Below are positions 30,644 to 41,856 of a DNA stretch of 64,000 bases, piece after piece. Both the position numbers and the translations under genes were made by a program. Origin of the DNA: Limnobaculum xujianqingii (GTDB lineage: Bacteria > Pseudomonadota > Gammaproteobacteria > Enterobacterales > Enterobacteriaceae); contig NZ_JABMLK010000001.1 in assembly GCF_013394855.1 (NCBI RefSeq), positions 558,001 to 622,000 on the forward strand, given 5' to 3'. Under the pieces are notes generated by a model. The model saw only the letters and a program-made list of their open reading frames with translations, was not told the origin of the DNA and ran no database searches. Every line of letters starts with the position of its first letter. Position 1 is the first letter of the stretch.

Positions 30644-32035
30644 TTAACGGTGAGCTAATTCACCATCTTCTTCTGATTCAAAAACGCTTTTATCCGTTTC
30701 TTTCAGAATTTGACTGGTGATGGTACCTGCAGTCATTGCACCATTTACGTTCAATGCAGTACGACCCATATCGATCAGCGGCTCAACCGAAATCAGCAGA
30801 GCGACCAGCGTAACCGGCAGACCCATGGTGGGTAGCACAATCAGCGCAGCGAAAGTAGCACCACCACCCACACCGGCAACGCCAGCAGAGCTAACGGTAA
30901 CGATAGCAACCAGCGTAGCGATCCACATTGGATCAAATGGGTTAATACCAACAGTTGGTGCAACCATAACGGCTAACATTGCCGGGTAGATACCCGCACA
31001 ACCATTCTGACCAATAGTGGCACCAAATGATGCAGAGAAGCTGGCGATAGTTTCTGGCACGCCTAAACGACGGGTTTGAGCTTCAACGTTCATTGGAATA
31101 CTGGCAGCACTGGAACGGCTGGTAAACGCAAAGGTTAATACCGGCAATACTTTTTTGAAGAATCTAATCGGATTAATACCGCTGAAGGTCAGCAGAATAC
31201 CGTGTACCACGAACATCAGACCCAATGCGATGTAGGATGCGACGATAAAGCTACCCAGTTTAATCAAATCCTGAATATTAGAACCGGCAACCACTTTAGT
31301 CATTAACGCCAGAACACCATAAGGAGTCAGCTTAATGACTAAACGAACCAGCTTCATAACCCATGACTGTAGAGTATCAATCGCGGTCAAAACACGTTGG
31401 CCTTTTACTTCATCATCTTTTAACAGCTGTAATGAAGCAACACCCAGGAAAGCAGCAAAAATAACAACGCTGATAATTGACGTTGGGCTGGCACCGGTCA
31501 GGTCGGCAAACGGGTTTTTAGGAATGAAAGAAAGAATCAGCTGAGGTGTTGTCAGGTCGGCAACTTTCCCCATATAGTTGGATTCAATTGCTCCCAGACG
31601 CGCAGTTTCCTGAGCTCCCTGAACTAAACCTTCCGCAGACAGGCCGAACAGCAGGGTAATCATAATACCGATAAATGCGGCGATCATGGTGGTAAAAAGC
31701 AGAATACCAATAGTCAGGAAACTGATTTTTCCTAATGAAGACGCGTTATGTAGTTTTGCTACTGCACTCAGAATCGAAACAAAAACTAACGGCATAACAA
31801 TCATCTGCAACAACTGAACGTAGCCATTGCCAACAATATTGAACCAGGAGATGGATTCTTTCAGGATAGGGCTATTCGCGCCATAAACCAGTTGTAATCC
31901 TAAACCAAAAATAACGCCGACAATCAGGCCGATCAGCACTTTTTTCGCCAGACTCCAATTGGTATGACGTGTTTGCGCCAGAAGAAATAGCAACGCTATA
32001 AAAACCAGCACATTTATAATCAACGGTATGTTCAT
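30644..32035 (-). CDS. tcyP: L-cystine:cation symporter TcyP (YdjN)
   Basis: This dicarboxylate/amino acid:cation symporter-type carrier imports cystine. Its 463 residues equal the E. coli length and it ends in the same ELAHR tail. About eight transmembrane helices and re-entrant loops are visible, with the conserved [11 protein letters not shown] and GQNGCAG motifs. GAGG precedes the ATG. CysB control is typical in relatives, but I did not identify a CysB site. Confidence 0.96.
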   Translation of the reverse strand: MNIPLIINVLVFIALLFLLAQTRHTNWSLAKKVLIGLIVGVIFGLGLQLVYGANSPILKESISWFNIVGNGYVQLLQMIVMPLVFVSILSAVAKLHNASSLGKISFLTIGILLFTTMIAAFIGIMITLLFGLSAEGLVQGAQETARLGAIESNYMGKVADLTTPQLILSFIPKNPFADLTGASPTSIISVVIFAAFLGVASLQLLKDDEVKGQRVLTAIDTLQSWVMKLVRLVIKLTPYGVLALMTKVVAGSNIQDLIKLGSFIVASYIALGLMFVVHGILLTFSGINPIRFFKKVLPVLTFAFTSRSSAASIPMNVEAQTRRLGVPETIASFSASFGATIGQNGCAGIYPAMLAVMVAPTVGINPFDPMWIATLVAIVTVSSAGVAGVGGGATFAALIVLPTMGLPVTLVALLISVEPLIDMGRTALNVNGAMTAGTITSQILKETDKSVFESEEDGELAHR

Positions 32036-32234
32036 TCCCGACCTCAGTCAAAATTATTATTCTGTTCAAATAGTAAGCAATAGATATTGCGTGGAAGTAT
32101 TGTAACAGTTAAGCAATATTACTACTTATAGCAAAATAGTATTGTTTATGCTGTTTAATTGTATATAAAAAACTATCTTAATGATTAATAAATCATTTAT
32201 TTATGATAGTCATCACCGTTAGGAGCGATAGCTG

Positions 32235-32789
32235 TTATGAATGGTCTAATGGGCGTTGATAACGGACGATAAAATAAGTCGATGACTGGTAATTAAATTC
32301 AGCAACAATATCTGCAGATAACCCTTTAGTATGTGCGCTCAGTGAATGCGGATTATCTCGATTAATAAAAGCAAAACCCGTTTGATATTGCCCCGGAGAT
32401 AAATATTGCCACATATATTGGTATAAACCTTTAAATACCCCCAATCCTGCGGCCTGTTCTGATATACAAACAGGGCCAAACACAAAAGGCTTATCCAGAT
32501 GCTCTGGCTGGAGAGTATGAATTAATGTTTTCAACATCGAATCAACAACCGGAGAAGGTGAACCATCAGAAAAGGGTGACAAGCCCAAAAATCCCAAAAC
32601 CTGTTGGTTTTCATCTTGTGCTATCAATAATCCCAATCGTTGATTAATTGATGACAACATGGCTGTAGTAAAGCGTTTATCCAGAAAGCCTCGGGAACGA
32701 TCGCCATTCTCAGCATCAGGATAAAAGGGCTCAGCCACTTTTAAAATGTCCGGATAATGACTTGTAGTAGCCCGTTGATAGGTAATCAT
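32235..32789 (-). CDS. GNAT-family N-acetyltransferase (putative)
   Basis: The 184 residues starting MITYQRATTSHYPDI fit the GNAT fold: a beta-strand start, a central strand (GLLIAQDENQQVLGFLGLSPF) and a late FVFGPVCISEQAAGLGVFKGLY segment that replaces the usual Q/RxxGxG/A acetyl-CoA loop. The substrate is unknown. An upstream in-frame ATG would add three residues. It stands alone, opposite the TerD-VWA gene. Confidence 0.65.
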   Translation of the reverse strand: MITYQRATTSHYPDILKVAEPFYPDAENGDRSRGFLDKRFTTAMLSSINQRLGLLIAQDENQQVLGFLGLSPFSDGSPSPVVDSMLKTLIHTLQPEHLDKPFVFGPVCISEQAAGLGVFKGLYQYMWQYLSPGQYQTGFAFINRDNPHSLSAHTKGLSADIVAEFNYQSSTYFIVRYQRPLDHS

Positions 32790-32977
32790 GTTCAGCATTC
32801 CTTATATCTGCAGCTAAGTTTCATCATAGATTGAAAAGCATAGAATAGTTGGTTATCAATCGCTATGAATTTAATTTCATTAAGTCTATTTGCATTAAAT
32901 GTGAATATTATTGAAACTTACCCATCAGGATAAATAAATCAGTGACATGAGCAACGAATCATTAAAGGATTAAAAAT

Positions 32978-34228
32978 ATGGAACTGCAGCCGGGGCAAAA
33001 TATTCAGTTAAGCACAACATCCTTGTGCATCACGCTTAGTTATCCAAAGAGTCAGGGTTTTCAGAGCGAAGTTGACCCATCAGCCTTTATGTTAAATATG
33101 GACAATAAGGTTAGAGACGATAACGATTTCATTTTTTTTAATCAACCATCAACACCAAACCAAAGCCTGACATTGCAGACATCGAACGAGAGCAGCAAAT
33201 TCCTCGTTGATCTGAATAAAATTGATGCTGATATTAATAAAATTGCAATTACGCTAGTAATAGATGGTCCAAATTCTGTAGCCCATCTCAATAATCTGAG
33301 GCTCAATATAGAAGGTATCGCATTTTTTGAAGTACCTCTTCAATCAAGGCAAGAAAAAGCACTTATTATAGGTGAGATATATCGACACAAGGGTGACTGG
33401 AAATTTAGGGCACAAGGGCAGGGATTTAATGGTGGCCTGGAACCGCTGGCCATTAATTATGGAGTTGATGTTTCACCTGGTGAGAGTAAGCCTGTTCAGA
33501 CCGCACCGGTATCTACAATAAATCTGGAAAAGACAATTCAGGATAAGGCACCTCGTCTGGTCAGTTTAGCTAAAAAAGTTACTGTGAGTTTGGCAAAACA
33601 CAATCTTCAATCCATTCGTGCCAAAGTTGCTTTCGTATTGGATGCCTCAGGCTCGATGACCGGAGAGTTTAGAAGGGGCAATGTACAGGCAGTACTCGAT
33701 AGGATTGCAGTTTTAGCCGTCCAGTTTGATGACGATGGCAGCATGGATATCTGGGGATTTGCAGCAAAACATAGTAAATATCCGGATGTAACACTGGATA
33801 ATTTAGACGGATATATTGATTCCATTCAGAACGCGAAACAGCGCTCAGCGTGGGAAATTCTTCCTGGATTAGGTGGTACTAACAATGAGCCGCCAGTTAT
33901 GGAAGAGATTGTAGACTATTTTAAAAACAGTGATATGCCAGTATATATTGTGTTTATAACCGATGGCGGGATCAGTAAAACCCGTGCTATTAAAGATGCT
34001 ATCCGTCGTTCTGCAAATTATCCGATTTTCTGGAAGTTTGTTGGCCTTGGTGGCTCAAACTATGGCATTTTGGAAAAACTGGATAACTTTACCGACAGAC
34101 TTCTTGATAATACCAATTTCTTTGCCATTGATAATTTTGCCGCCATGACGGATGAATCAATATACGATCTATTGCTGGAAGAGTTTAGTGACTGGCATCA
34201 GGTAGCCAAAGAGAAAGGAATTATTTGA
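32978..34228 (+). CDS. TerD-domain / VWA-domain fusion protein
   Basis: Residues about 1-170 form a TerD-like Ca2+-binding domain (LQPGQNIQLS start and GEIYRHKGDWKFRAQGQGF near the end). Residues about 215-400 form a von Willebrand A domain with MIDAS motif DASGSM beginning at Asp222 and an ITDGG strand. Such TerD-VWA (TerF-like) proteins usually sit in large ter stress gene clusters with TerB, TerC, TerY and a kinase or phosphatase. Here it is alone. A chaperone-like, metal-dependent stress role is inference from the family. Confidence 0.85.
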   Translation: MELQPGQNIQLSTTSLCITLSYPKSQGFQSEVDPSAFMLNMDNKVRDDNDFIFFNQPSTPNQSLTLQTSNESSKFLVDLNKIDADINKIAITLVIDGPNSVAHLNNLRLNIEGIAFFEVPLQSRQEKALIIGEIYRHKGDWKFRAQGQGFNGGLEPLAINYGVDVSPGESKPVQTAPVSTINLEKTIQDKAPRLVSLAKKVTVSLAKHNLQSIRAKVAFVLDASGSMTGEFRRGNVQAVLDRIAVLAVQFDDDGSMDIWGFAAKHSKYPDVTLDNLDGYIDSIQNAKQRSAWEILPGLGGTNNEPPVMEEIVDYFKNSDMPVYIVFITDGGISKTRAIKDAIRRSANYPIFWKFVGLGGSNYGILEKLDNFTDRLLDNTNFFAIDNFAAMTDESIYDLLLEEFSDWHQVAKEKGII

Positions 34229-34343
34229 TAATTTATCATTAAATTCAATGTATTAAATTAATTTGAGTCTCCATAAGGCTGCGATAGTGTTTATGCATAT
34301 AAGCGCCAATGGTGACGATGTCACTTTTATTCCTGGTAATTAT

Positions 34344-34955
34344 ATGACACATCCTGCAGCGGATAAGATTATTGAGCTTTACCAAACCCATGCAAAAGAT
34401 TGGGATTCACTACGTGGAAAGTCACTGAATGAAAAGGCATGGTTAGATAAATTCATATCCATATTACCGGATTTAAATAATCCCACAGTATTAGATATCG
34501 GCTGTGGTTCCGGTGAGCCTATTGCACAATATCTGATTGAACAACAAATAGCATTAACAGGAATCGATAGCTCATCATCAATGATCGCGATTTGTCAGGA
34601 AAGATTCCCGAACAGCCAGTGGCAAGTTGTGGATATGCGAACGTTATCATTGAATCAAAAATTTGATGGTCAGATTGCCTGGGACAGTTTTTTTCATCTT
34701 AACCATCAAGACCAACGAAAAATGTTCCCGATATTTAATGCACATGCAAAATCTGGTGGTGTATTGATGTTTACCAGTGGACCAGAACATGGTGAAGCGA
34801 TTGGCAGATTTTGTGGACAGCAACTTTATCATTCGAGTCTGGCTGAAGATGAATACATAGAATTGTTAAACCTGAATGAATTTGATGTCGTTGACCATAT
34901 AGTTGAAGATCCTGAATGTGGTCACCATACAATTTGGCTGGCCAGACATCGATAA
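34344..34955 (+). CDS. Class I SAM-dependent methyltransferase
   Basis: The preferred ATG at 34344 gives 203 residues beginning MTHPAADKIIELYQTHAKDWD, a common start for this group; the in-frame frame opens earlier with TTG at 34263. The SAM-binding motif I is VLDIGCGSGEP, with acidic motif II about 20 residues later (GIDSSSSM). The substrate cannot be assigned. It lies 115 bp after the TerD-VWA gene and could share its transcript. Confidence 0.8.
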   Translation: MTHPAADKIIELYQTHAKDWDSLRGKSLNEKAWLDKFISILPDLNNPTVLDIGCGSGEPIAQYLIEQQIALTGIDSSSSMIAICQERFPNSQWQVVDMRTLSLNQKFDGQIAWDSFFHLNHQDQRKMFPIFNAHAKSGGVLMFTSGPEHGEAIGRFCGQQLYHSSLAEDEYIELLNLNEFDVVDHIVEDPECGHHTIWLARHR

Positions 34956-35179
34956 CTTGAAGGTGTGAAATGGTGAAAGCCAATCAATACAGAGAGGAAT
35001 TACAGCGGCTGAAGTACCAGAAATCACTTAAATCGTTATAGGTGCGTATAATGTATATTATGTTAAATAAGATATCTGAATGTATTATGCTTAATGCCTC
35101 TTTGCTCCTGTTGTTCTAAGCTTTATTATTGTGACTGATAAATCATTACAGATAACCTTAAGCTAGAGATCATAATTCC

Positions 35180-36775
35180 ATGGCAAAAAAACATTCATCT
35201 TCATGGTCACCTTTACGTAATCGTGTTTTCTTTATGTTATGGATGGCTACATTATTTTCCAATATAGGTACCTGGATGAATGATGTTGGTGCTGGATGGT
35301 TGATGACAAATTTAAGTCCAGACCCGGTCATGATTGCAGCTATTCAAGCAATGACAACTTTGCCTGTTTTTTTATTAGCGCTACCTGCTGGAGCAATTGC
35401 AGATATCTTTGATAAAAGAAAATTACTGATTTTTGTCAATATACTGATGTTGTGCGCTGCAACTCTACTTGCCATTTTAGTTTACCTTAATGTCATCAGT
35501 ATCGGATGGTTGCTATTTATCACTTTTATTTTAGGGGCTGGCGCTGCCTTTTTAGGTCCGGCATGGCAGGCGATTGTGCCAAGCCTTGTTGAACCTCAGG
35601 AGTTAAAGGCTGGTATTGCTTTAAACAGCATGGGAATTAATATCAGCCGTGCTATAGGGCCTGCGCTTGCTGGTATTTTGATTTCTCAAGTTGGTCTTTA
35701 TCTCCCCTTTTTGCTTAATGCCATCAGTTTTATTGCGATTATTTTGGCGGTTTGGCTGTGGAAAGGTGAAGAAAAATCCGAGCAAAATCTTCCCGCCGAA
35801 TCGGTTATTGCAGCGATGATTTCTGGTTTACGTTATGCTCGTTACAGTCCAGCTTTAATCAAAACTATAATTAGAGCCGCCAGCTTCTTTATTTTCGCCA
35901 GTGCGTATTGGGCTATGTTACCTTTAGTTGCGCGAATTTCACTTCAGGGAGATGCCACTTTATATGGCATCCTAACAACCAGTATTGGGATCGGTGCTGT
36001 TTGTGGTGCTTTCAGTTTATCTTCATTACGTGAACGATTCAGTACAGGGACATTAATCACGCTAGGCACTGTTGGTACCTCTATCGTATTGCTCATTTTT
36101 GCCGTTGCCGTATCAAAATACTTAGCTATTTTAGCTAGTGCTATTGCTGGCTTTAGCTGGATTATTACATTATCAACCCTCATGGTATCAGCACAAACCG
36201 CCCTCCCTAACTGGGTTCGCGCCAGAGGGCTTGCGTTATACCTGACAGTATTTTCTGGTTCTATGGCCTCAGGTTCTTTAATCTGGGGGCAAATTGCATC
36301 ACACACGTCAGTGACGATAGCATTACTTTCAGCAGCAATTGGTATTGTTTTAGTTTGGTTATGTGTATTAAGAGTAAAAATTGAACATGACAATATTAAT
36401 TTACAACACTCCGATCACTTCGCTCTTCCTGATGAATTACTTAATGATGTGAGTATTGAAAAAGAACCTGTCATGGTATCTGTTCATTATCAGGTCAAGA
36501 TGGAATATCATGATAAATATCTTAACTTAATGAATAAATTAAAAATTATTCGCTTAAGGGATGGTGGATACTCTTGGGGGCTTTTTGCTGTTCCTGATAA
36601 AACTGATGAGTTTATTGAAATGTTTATGGTTTCTTCATGGACGGAACATTTACGTCAACATGACAGAGCGACTATTGATGACAACCTGATACAACAACAA
36701 TTGAATGAAGTTGTTCAATATAAGAAAGCGACTCATTATTTTTCGGCCTTCTCACAAAAAACAGGTTATCAATAG
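35180..36775 (+). CDS. MFS exporter with C-terminal ABM-like domain
   Basis: Residues 1-405 form an MFS_3 (EntS/DUF894-like) transporter with about 12 transmembrane helices (RNRVFFMLWMATLFSNIGTW start). Residues about 430-525 are soluble and read like an antibiotic-biosynthesis-monooxygenase (dimeric alpha-beta barrel) domain: VHYQVKMEYHDKYLNLM, then MVSSWTEHLRQHDR. This combination is known in several bacterial MFS proteins; the substrate is unknown. Export of a siderophore or small metabolite is only a family-based guess. Confidence 0.8.
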   Translation: MAKKHSSSWSPLRNRVFFMLWMATLFSNIGTWMNDVGAGWLMTNLSPDPVMIAAIQAMTTLPVFLLALPAGAIADIFDKRKLLIFVNILMLCAATLLAILVYLNVISIGWLLFITFILGAGAAFLGPAWQAIVPSLVEPQELKAGIALNSMGINISRAIGPALAGILISQVGLYLPFLLNAISFIAIILAVWLWKGEEKSEQNLPAESVIAAMISGLRYARYSPALIKTIIRAASFFIFASAYWAMLPLVARISLQGDATLYGILTTSIGIGAVCGAFSLSSLRERFSTGTLITLGTVGTSIVLLIFAVAVSKYLAILASAIAGFSWIITLSTLMVSAQTALPNWVRARGLALYLTVFSGSMASGSLIWGQIASHTSVTIALLSAAIGIVLVWLCVLRVKIEHDNINLQHSDHFALPDELLNDVSIEKEPVMVSVHYQVKMEYHDKYLNLMNKLKIIRLRDGGYSWGLFAVPDKTDEFIEMFMVSSWTEHLRQHDRATIDDNLIQQQLNEVVQYKKATHYFSAFSQKTGYQ

Positions 36776-36797
36776 AAAAATGATAGAGCCAAATCAC

Positions 36798-37331
36798 TTA
36801 CTTCCACTCTTTTTTGAGAAGCGCGTAGATGAAGGTATCATCGTATCTTTCTTCACTACCATCCTGTTTGAACGAGACAAATTCTTTAAAACAACCCTCC
36901 TGCCGCATATGGAGTCGAGCACAAAGCTTTTGAGAGGCTAAATTATAGTTTTCAACGTAAGCATAGAGGCGTCGGGCCTCTTTTTGAGAAAACAAATATT
37001 GAAACAATGCAGTGACGGATTCCGTAGCATAACCCTGACCTTCATAACGCTGGTTAAAGTGCCATCCCACTGACCAAGTGTTCCTATCCGTCTCTTCACT
37101 GTTATCTGCAAAAAGATGACCAATCAATTCATCAGTCTCTTTTAGGCATACAGCTAATTGGCTGGTATCACGGGCTCTTCTACCAACCTCTTCTATTGCA
37201 TCTTCAATTGAATTGAGTTTCTCATCCTGAAAACAAGGTGTACGTGGTGAAGACAGGTAATCGAAAAGTGCAGGTGCGTCTTTCTGGTTGAATGCGCGAA
37301 TAATGAGTCGCGGTGTAGTAATTAAAATCAT
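36798..37331 (-). CDS. RimJ/RimL-type GNAT acetyltransferase
   Basis: The start at 37331 gives 177 residues beginning MILITTPRLIIRAF, the usual RimJ/RimL N-terminus; five extra residues are possible from an upstream ATG. The acetyl-CoA loop RYEGQGYATESV and the late AYVENYNLASQKLCARLHM helix are characteristic. It probably acetylates a protein N-terminus, amino group or drug. It converges on the MFS gene with a 22-bp gap. Confidence 0.85.
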   Translation of the reverse strand: MILITTPRLIIRAFNQKDAPALFDYLSSPRTPCFQDEKLNSIEDAIEEVGRRARDTSQLAVCLKETDELIGHLFADNSEETDRNTWSVGWHFNQRYEGQGYATESVTALFQYLFSQKEARRLYAYVENYNLASQKLCARLHMRQEGCFKEFVSFKQDGSEERYDDTFIYALLKKEWK

Positions 37332-37506
37332 TATAACCTCATTCATAGGGCTCTATAATATGACTCAAAATTTTGGTTGACCATATTTTAACTCACCCTG
37401 ATGCTAGATAGTAAAAACTAATGGACTATTCCATGATAATACATACAGTACTAATGCTTGTATTTAGATAGTTAGTTCATCATTTCAAGATAATTGGAGT
37501 TCAAAT

Positions 37507-38631
37507 ATGAATGATGCTTTGGATGATAAAAATGAAAACGCCTTTAAGCATGCCTTCGACGCGGTGCTGCTACAGCAAATTGCGAATTCAATTAGTCGTT
37601 ACTTTCCTTCTTTTCGATCTGAAGAGTTTTTAAAAATTGAATCTGAACTTGCAACTCTGGAAATGAAGCCCAGAGTTAAGCTTATCCGTGATGCGCTTGC
37701 TAATGAATTACCGCAAGAATATCCCAAAGCATTAGAAATTCTCGTTTCGGTTCTTAACGAGAATAAACTCAGTGGTTTTGTGGTCTGGCCAATAGCCGAA
37801 TACATTCAAACTTATGGCCTCAATGACCTTGAGATATCATTAAATGCACTAAAACTTGTCACTACGTGTTTTACATCTGAATGGGCAGTTCGACCATTCA
37901 TCAAAAAATATCCTGGTGAAACAATGCGTTTTCTACTTCAATGCGCAAAGAGTGACGATGTTAATATCCGTAGATGGGCCTCTGAAGGCACCCGCCCTCG
38001 TGTACCATGGGGAGAACAACTTCAAGATTTCATTAAAAATCCATCTGCGACAAAAGACATTTTAGAAGTTTTAAAATTTGACCCTGAAATTTTCGTCAGA
38101 AAAAGCATCGCTAATCACCTTAATGATATTTCTAAAGATCATCCTGATTATGTTATTCAGTTGCTAAAAGGCTGGAAGCAACAGGCAAAAGGTGAAGATG
38201 AGAAAAAAGTCGAATGGATTATCAGGCAGGCTCTTCGCACCTTAATTAAAGATGGAAATCCAAACGCTTTAGCGCTTATTGGCGTTCAGTATGGCGCACA
38301 GGTAACCATTGATAATTTCTCTATTAAACAGAAAAATATCAAACTTGGTGATAGTTTGGAATTTGAAGTCCAAATTCGTTCTGTAAGTAATACACCACAA
38401 AAAATTGTTATCGATTACCTTATCCACTTTATGAAAGCGAATAAAAAAACCATGCCAAAAGTATTCAAGCTTCGCACTTTTGAATTGCCGGCAAATGGGT
38501 CAATAACAATTGAGAAAAAACACACGATTAAGAAAATAACGACTCGACAATATTATGAAGGTATTCAACAAATTGAAATTCAAGTTAACGGAAAAGTTAT
38601 GGGGAAACAAGACTGGCATCTTGAACTATAA
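37507..38631 (+). CDS. alkC: AlkC-type DNA alkylation-repair glycosylase
   Basis: This HEAT-like-repeat DNA glycosylase family excises N3-methylated purines. The 374 residues contain the AlkC hallmark RRWASEGTRPRVPWG near residue 155-170, successive helical repeats up to about 270, and a C-terminal region (about 275-374) rich in beta strands (VTIDNFSIKQKNIKLGDSLEFEV) that looks like the Ig-like domain of longer AlkC proteins. GGAG lies upstream of the ATG. It is not linked to ada or alkA here. Confidence 0.85.
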   Translation: MNDALDDKNENAFKHAFDAVLLQQIANSISRYFPSFRSEEFLKIESELATLEMKPRVKLIRDALANELPQEYPKALEILVSVLNENKLSGFVVWPIAEYIQTYGLNDLEISLNALKLVTTCFTSEWAVRPFIKKYPGETMRFLLQCAKSDDVNIRRWASEGTRPRVPWGEQLQDFIKNPSATKDILEVLKFDPEIFVRKSIANHLNDISKDHPDYVIQLLKGWKQQAKGEDEKKVEWIIRQALRTLIKDGNPNALALIGVQYGAQVTIDNFSIKQKNIKLGDSLEFEVQIRSVSNTPQKIVIDYLIHFMKANKKTMPKVFKLRTFELPANGSITIEKKHTIKKITTRQYYEGIQQIEIQVNGKVMGKQDWHLEL

Positions 38632-38712
38632 CTAAGGCAGAAATAACTAAATGGCACAAAGCCGCCAACTAAGGCGGCGATCAACAAGGTAATACAAGTA
38701 TCGTTCTCTTTA

Positions 38713-40251
38713 TTACTTCATCCCTAACCGCTTTGCCAGTCGATGCAAGTTACCGACATCAAGCCCTAAGGCCCGGGCACTCGCGGACCAGTTCATTTGA
38801 TTGTCCTTCAGAGTATTGGCAATCATCTGACGTTGAAAGCCCTGAGTTGCCTGCTGAAGATTTAACGATGATGAGGCTGTCACTGTCGCAATCAGATTGC
38901 TGTTTGTTTCTTCTTGTGGTTCAGATATCGGTAAATTAAACAGATAACGATGCAATATTACCTCACCCTGATTTTGTGCTGCGCGAGCTAAAACGGCCGC
39001 ACGTTCAATAGCATGTTTCATTTCACGTACGTTACCAGGCCAGTCATAGCTTTCTAACATGGATAAAGTATCCGCAGGAAGGCTAATTTGAGTAAGGCCC
39101 AGTTTATTTCTAATCTGCTCAACAAAGAATCCGGCCAACAGCACAACATCGCCTTTTCTTTCCCTCAGCGAAGGTACATACAACGGGAATACACTCAGTC
39201 TATGAAACAAATCGACTCGAAAACTCCCTGCTATTGTGGCCTGTTTTAAATCACGATTGGTCGCCGCCAGAATTCGCACGTTAACCCTCTTGGTACTGTC
39301 TTCCCCTACCCGCTGTAAATCTCCGTACTGGATCACCCGCAAGAGCTTGGCCTGAAGTACCAACGACAGCTCACCTATTTCATCCAGAAATAGCGTACCG
39401 TTATCTGCCATCTCGAACTTACCTGTTCGATTATGTATAGCGCCGGTAAATGCCCCTTTAACATGTCCAAAAAGTTCACTCTCCGCCACACTTTCCGGCA
39501 ATGCAGCACAGTTTAAATACACCATTGGTTTATCTGCGCGCGGCGATAATTGATGTATCGCATTAGCCACCAGTTCTTTACCAACACCGGTTTCACCAGT
39601 AATCAGCACATTCAGTTCAGAACCTGCAACTACACTAATCTCATGTTGGAGTTGCTTCATTGGCTCAGAAAGCCCCACCATTTCTTCATCTGCGCGATAT
39701 GTACTCTGCTTTCCGGAATTAATCTCACCGGTCGTTGGCAACGCCCCTTTTTCCAGCATAGAAACCAAAAGTGCAGTGTTTAGCGCAGAAGATGCCAGCG
39801 CTCCAATTAACCACAATTCCTCATCGCTAAATACATCAAACTGTGCAGGATTCAGGCTGTCGAAAGTCAATGCCCCGATCAATTCCTGATCGGCAAACAG
39901 CGGCAAGCCAATACAAGCATGAACTTTAAGTTCATCATGACCTGGTATTAAACCATCATAGGGATCGGGCAACTGACTATCTGCCGGGAAACGCACAACG
40001 TTACCCGCTCTGGCTATCGCTTCCAGCCGGGGGTGTGATGACAACGCAAAACGGCGACCAAGCACATCAGGTGATAAGCCATCAATCGCCAACGGCCTGA
40101 ACTGTTGATTTTCATAACGTAATAGTGCAGATGCATCACACTGCAGCAGCTCTCTGACGCTACTAATCAGTCGTTGAAACCGATCGCGCCCCGCCAGGCC
40201 ATGTTGTAATTCGATAGCAATATTTGCCAGAGATTGAATAGATAGCTTCAT
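38713..40251 (-). CDS. norR: Nitric oxide-responsive sigma-54 activator NorR
   Basis: NorR senses nitric oxide through a non-haem iron in its GAF domain and activates norVW. The 512 residues have GAF at 1-170, AAA+ with Walker A GETGVGKE (219-226), the sigma-54 loop GAFTGA at 266-271 and an intact Walker B FLDEIGEL, then a Fis-type helix-turn-helix at the end. Arg75 and Asp99, implicated in NO sensing in E. coli, are present at the same numbers. It is divergent from norV. Confidence 0.97.
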   Translation of the reverse strand: MKLSIQSLANIAIELQHGLAGRDRFQRLISSVRELLQCDASALLRYENQQFRPLAIDGLSPDVLGRRFALSSHPRLEAIARAGNVVRFPADSQLPDPYDGLIPGHDELKVHACIGLPLFADQELIGALTFDSLNPAQFDVFSDEELWLIGALASSALNTALLVSMLEKGALPTTGEINSGKQSTYRADEEMVGLSEPMKQLQHEISVVAGSELNVLITGETGVGKELVANAIHQLSPRADKPMVYLNCAALPESVAESELFGHVKGAFTGAIHNRTGKFEMADNGTLFLDEIGELSLVLQAKLLRVIQYGDLQRVGEDSTKRVNVRILAATNRDLKQATIAGSFRVDLFHRLSVFPLYVPSLRERKGDVVLLAGFFVEQIRNKLGLTQISLPADTLSMLESYDWPGNVREMKHAIERAAVLARAAQNQGEVILHRYLFNLPISEPQEETNSNLIATVTASSSLNLQQATQGFQRQMIANTLKDNQMNWSASARALGLDVGNLHRLAKRLGMK

Positions 40252-40256
40252 AGTTT

Positions 40257-40312
40257 GTCATTCAGACATAGTGTTAGTCATATTGACAATAATACCACAT
40301 TGTCAATATGAC
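40257..40312 (+). promoter_or_regulatory. Three NorR enhancer sites
   Basis: Three GT-N7-AC elements are present: GTCATTCAGAC (40257-40267), GTCATATTGAC (40277-40287) and GTCAATATGAC (40302-40312). The last two are embedded in a perfect 17-bp inverted repeat (40274-40290 with 40300-40316). E. coli norV also needs three NorR sites. The first lies at the very start of norR. Confidence 0.88.
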
Positions 40313-40353
40313 TAATTTGTTTTTTATTGTAATTAAAATCAACAAATTAACTA

Positions 40354-40370
40354 TTGGCACACTACTTGCT
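40354..40370 (+). promoter_or_regulatory. sigma-54 promoter of norVW
   Basis: TTGGCAC-N5-TTGCT is a near-perfect -24/-12 element, about 46 bp before the norV start and 42 bp after the last NorR site. Confidence 0.92.
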
Positions 40371-40415
40371 ATTACCAGATAAGGAAACCATTCAATTTAA
40401 TTTCAGGAAACAACT

Positions 40416-41846
40416 ATGGCTATTCAAGTTAAAAACAATATCAGTTGGGTTGGACAAAGAGATTGGGAAGTTCGTGATTTTCACGGTACCGAATATAAAA
40501 CAACACAGGGTAGCAGCTATAACAGCTATCTGATCCGTGAAGGCAAAAACGTACTGATTGATACCGTTGATAAAAAGTTTAGCCGGGATTTCATTGCCAA
40601 TCTGGAACAAGAAATCGATCTTAATGCTATCGATTACATCATTATCAATCATGCTGAAGAAGATCATGCCGGTGCATTGAGTGAATTAATGGCTCGTATT
40701 CCCAATACCCCTATTTACTGCACAACTAATGCTATCGACTCTATCAATGGTCATCATCATCATCCCGAATGGAATTTCCACACGGTTAAAACCGGTGATA
40801 CGTTAGATATTGGCAACGGTAAGCAACTTATTTTTGTCGAAACGCCAATGCTTCACTGGCCAGACAGTATGATGACCTATATGACTGAAGATGCTGTGTT
40901 ATTCAGTAATGACGCTTTTGGTCAGCACTACTGTGATGAACATCTGTTTAATGATGAAGTGGATCAGATAGAACTCTATGAACAGTGTATTCGTTATTAC
41001 GCCAATATCCTCACGCCTTTCAGCCGACTGGTTACTCCTAAGATTCATGAAATTCTCGGGTTTAACCTGCCGGTATCAATGATTGCCACATCACATGGTA
41101 TTGTATGGCGTGATAATCCGACGCAAATTGTAGAGAAATATCTTGAGTGGGCAGCCGATTATCAGGAAGACCGTATTACTATTTTTTACGATACTATGTC
41201 ATCAAATACCCGAATGATGGCCGATGCTATCGCTCAAGGGATTCATGATACAGACCCCTCTGTTGCGGTAAAAATCTACAATATTGCTCGCCACGATAAA
41301 AATGAAATCTTAACCCAGATATTCCGTTCAAAAGGCGTTCTCGTCGGTTCATCAACCATGAATAATGTCATGATGCCAAAAGTTGCCGGCATGCTGGAAG
41401 AGCTGACCGGCCTGCGTTTTCGTAATAAAAGAGCATCCGCTTTTGGCAGTTTTGGCTGGACCGGCGGCGCAGTCGATCGCATCCAGACTCGCTTAATGGA
41501 CGCAGGATTTGATATTTCCCTCTCGCTTAAAACTAAATGGCGTCCTGATGGTAGCGCTCTTGATGAATGCCGGGAGCACGGTCGTAAAATTGCCCGTGAA
41601 TGGGCATTACATCCATTAGATGCCCCTGCTCTGGCAGCTACGCCTGCAACCAATGAGGATAATTCGGTAAAAACAGCAGATTACATCAGCGTTAGCATGA
41701 TATGTAGCGTCTGTCAGTGGGTTTACGATCCAGCATTGGGTGAACCGTTACAAAACGTCGACCCGGGAACTGCATGGTCTGATGTACCCGATTCATTCCT
41801 GTGCCCTGGTTGTGCATTGGGCAAATCAGTATTTGATCCAATGTAA
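40416..41846 (+). CDS. norV: Anaerobic nitric oxide reductase flavorubredoxin NorV
   Basis: It reduces NO to N2O in the cytoplasm. The 476 residues contain an N-terminal metallo-beta-lactamase-like diiron domain (His79, Glu81, Asp83, His84 in HAEEDHAG), a flavodoxin domain from about 250 ([13 protein letters not shown]), and a C-terminal rubredoxin domain with CSVC and CPGC cysteine pairs. It is first in norVW, with norW 10 bp downstream. Confidence 0.97.
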   Translation: MAIQVKNNISWVGQRDWEVRDFHGTEYKTTQGSSYNSYLIREGKNVLIDTVDKKFSRDFIANLEQEIDLNAIDYIIINHAEEDHAGALSELMARIPNTPIYCTTNAIDSINGHHHHPEWNFHTVKTGDTLDIGNGKQLIFVETPMLHWPDSMMTYMTEDAVLFSNDAFGQHYCDEHLFNDEVDQIELYEQCIRYYANILTPFSRLVTPKIHEILGFNLPVSMIATSHGIVWRDNPTQIVEKYLEWAADYQEDRITIFYDTMSSNTRMMADAIAQGIHDTDPSVAVKIYNIARHDKNEILTQIFRSKGVLVGSSTMNNVMMPKVAGMLEELTGLRFRNKRASAFGSFGWTGGAVDRIQTRLMDAGFDISLSLKTKWRPDGSALDECREHGRKIAREWALHPLDAPALAATPATNEDNSVKTADYISVSMICSVCQWVYDPALGEPLQNVDPGTAWSDVPDSFLCPGCALGKSVFDPM

Positions 41847-41856
41847 TGGGGGATAA

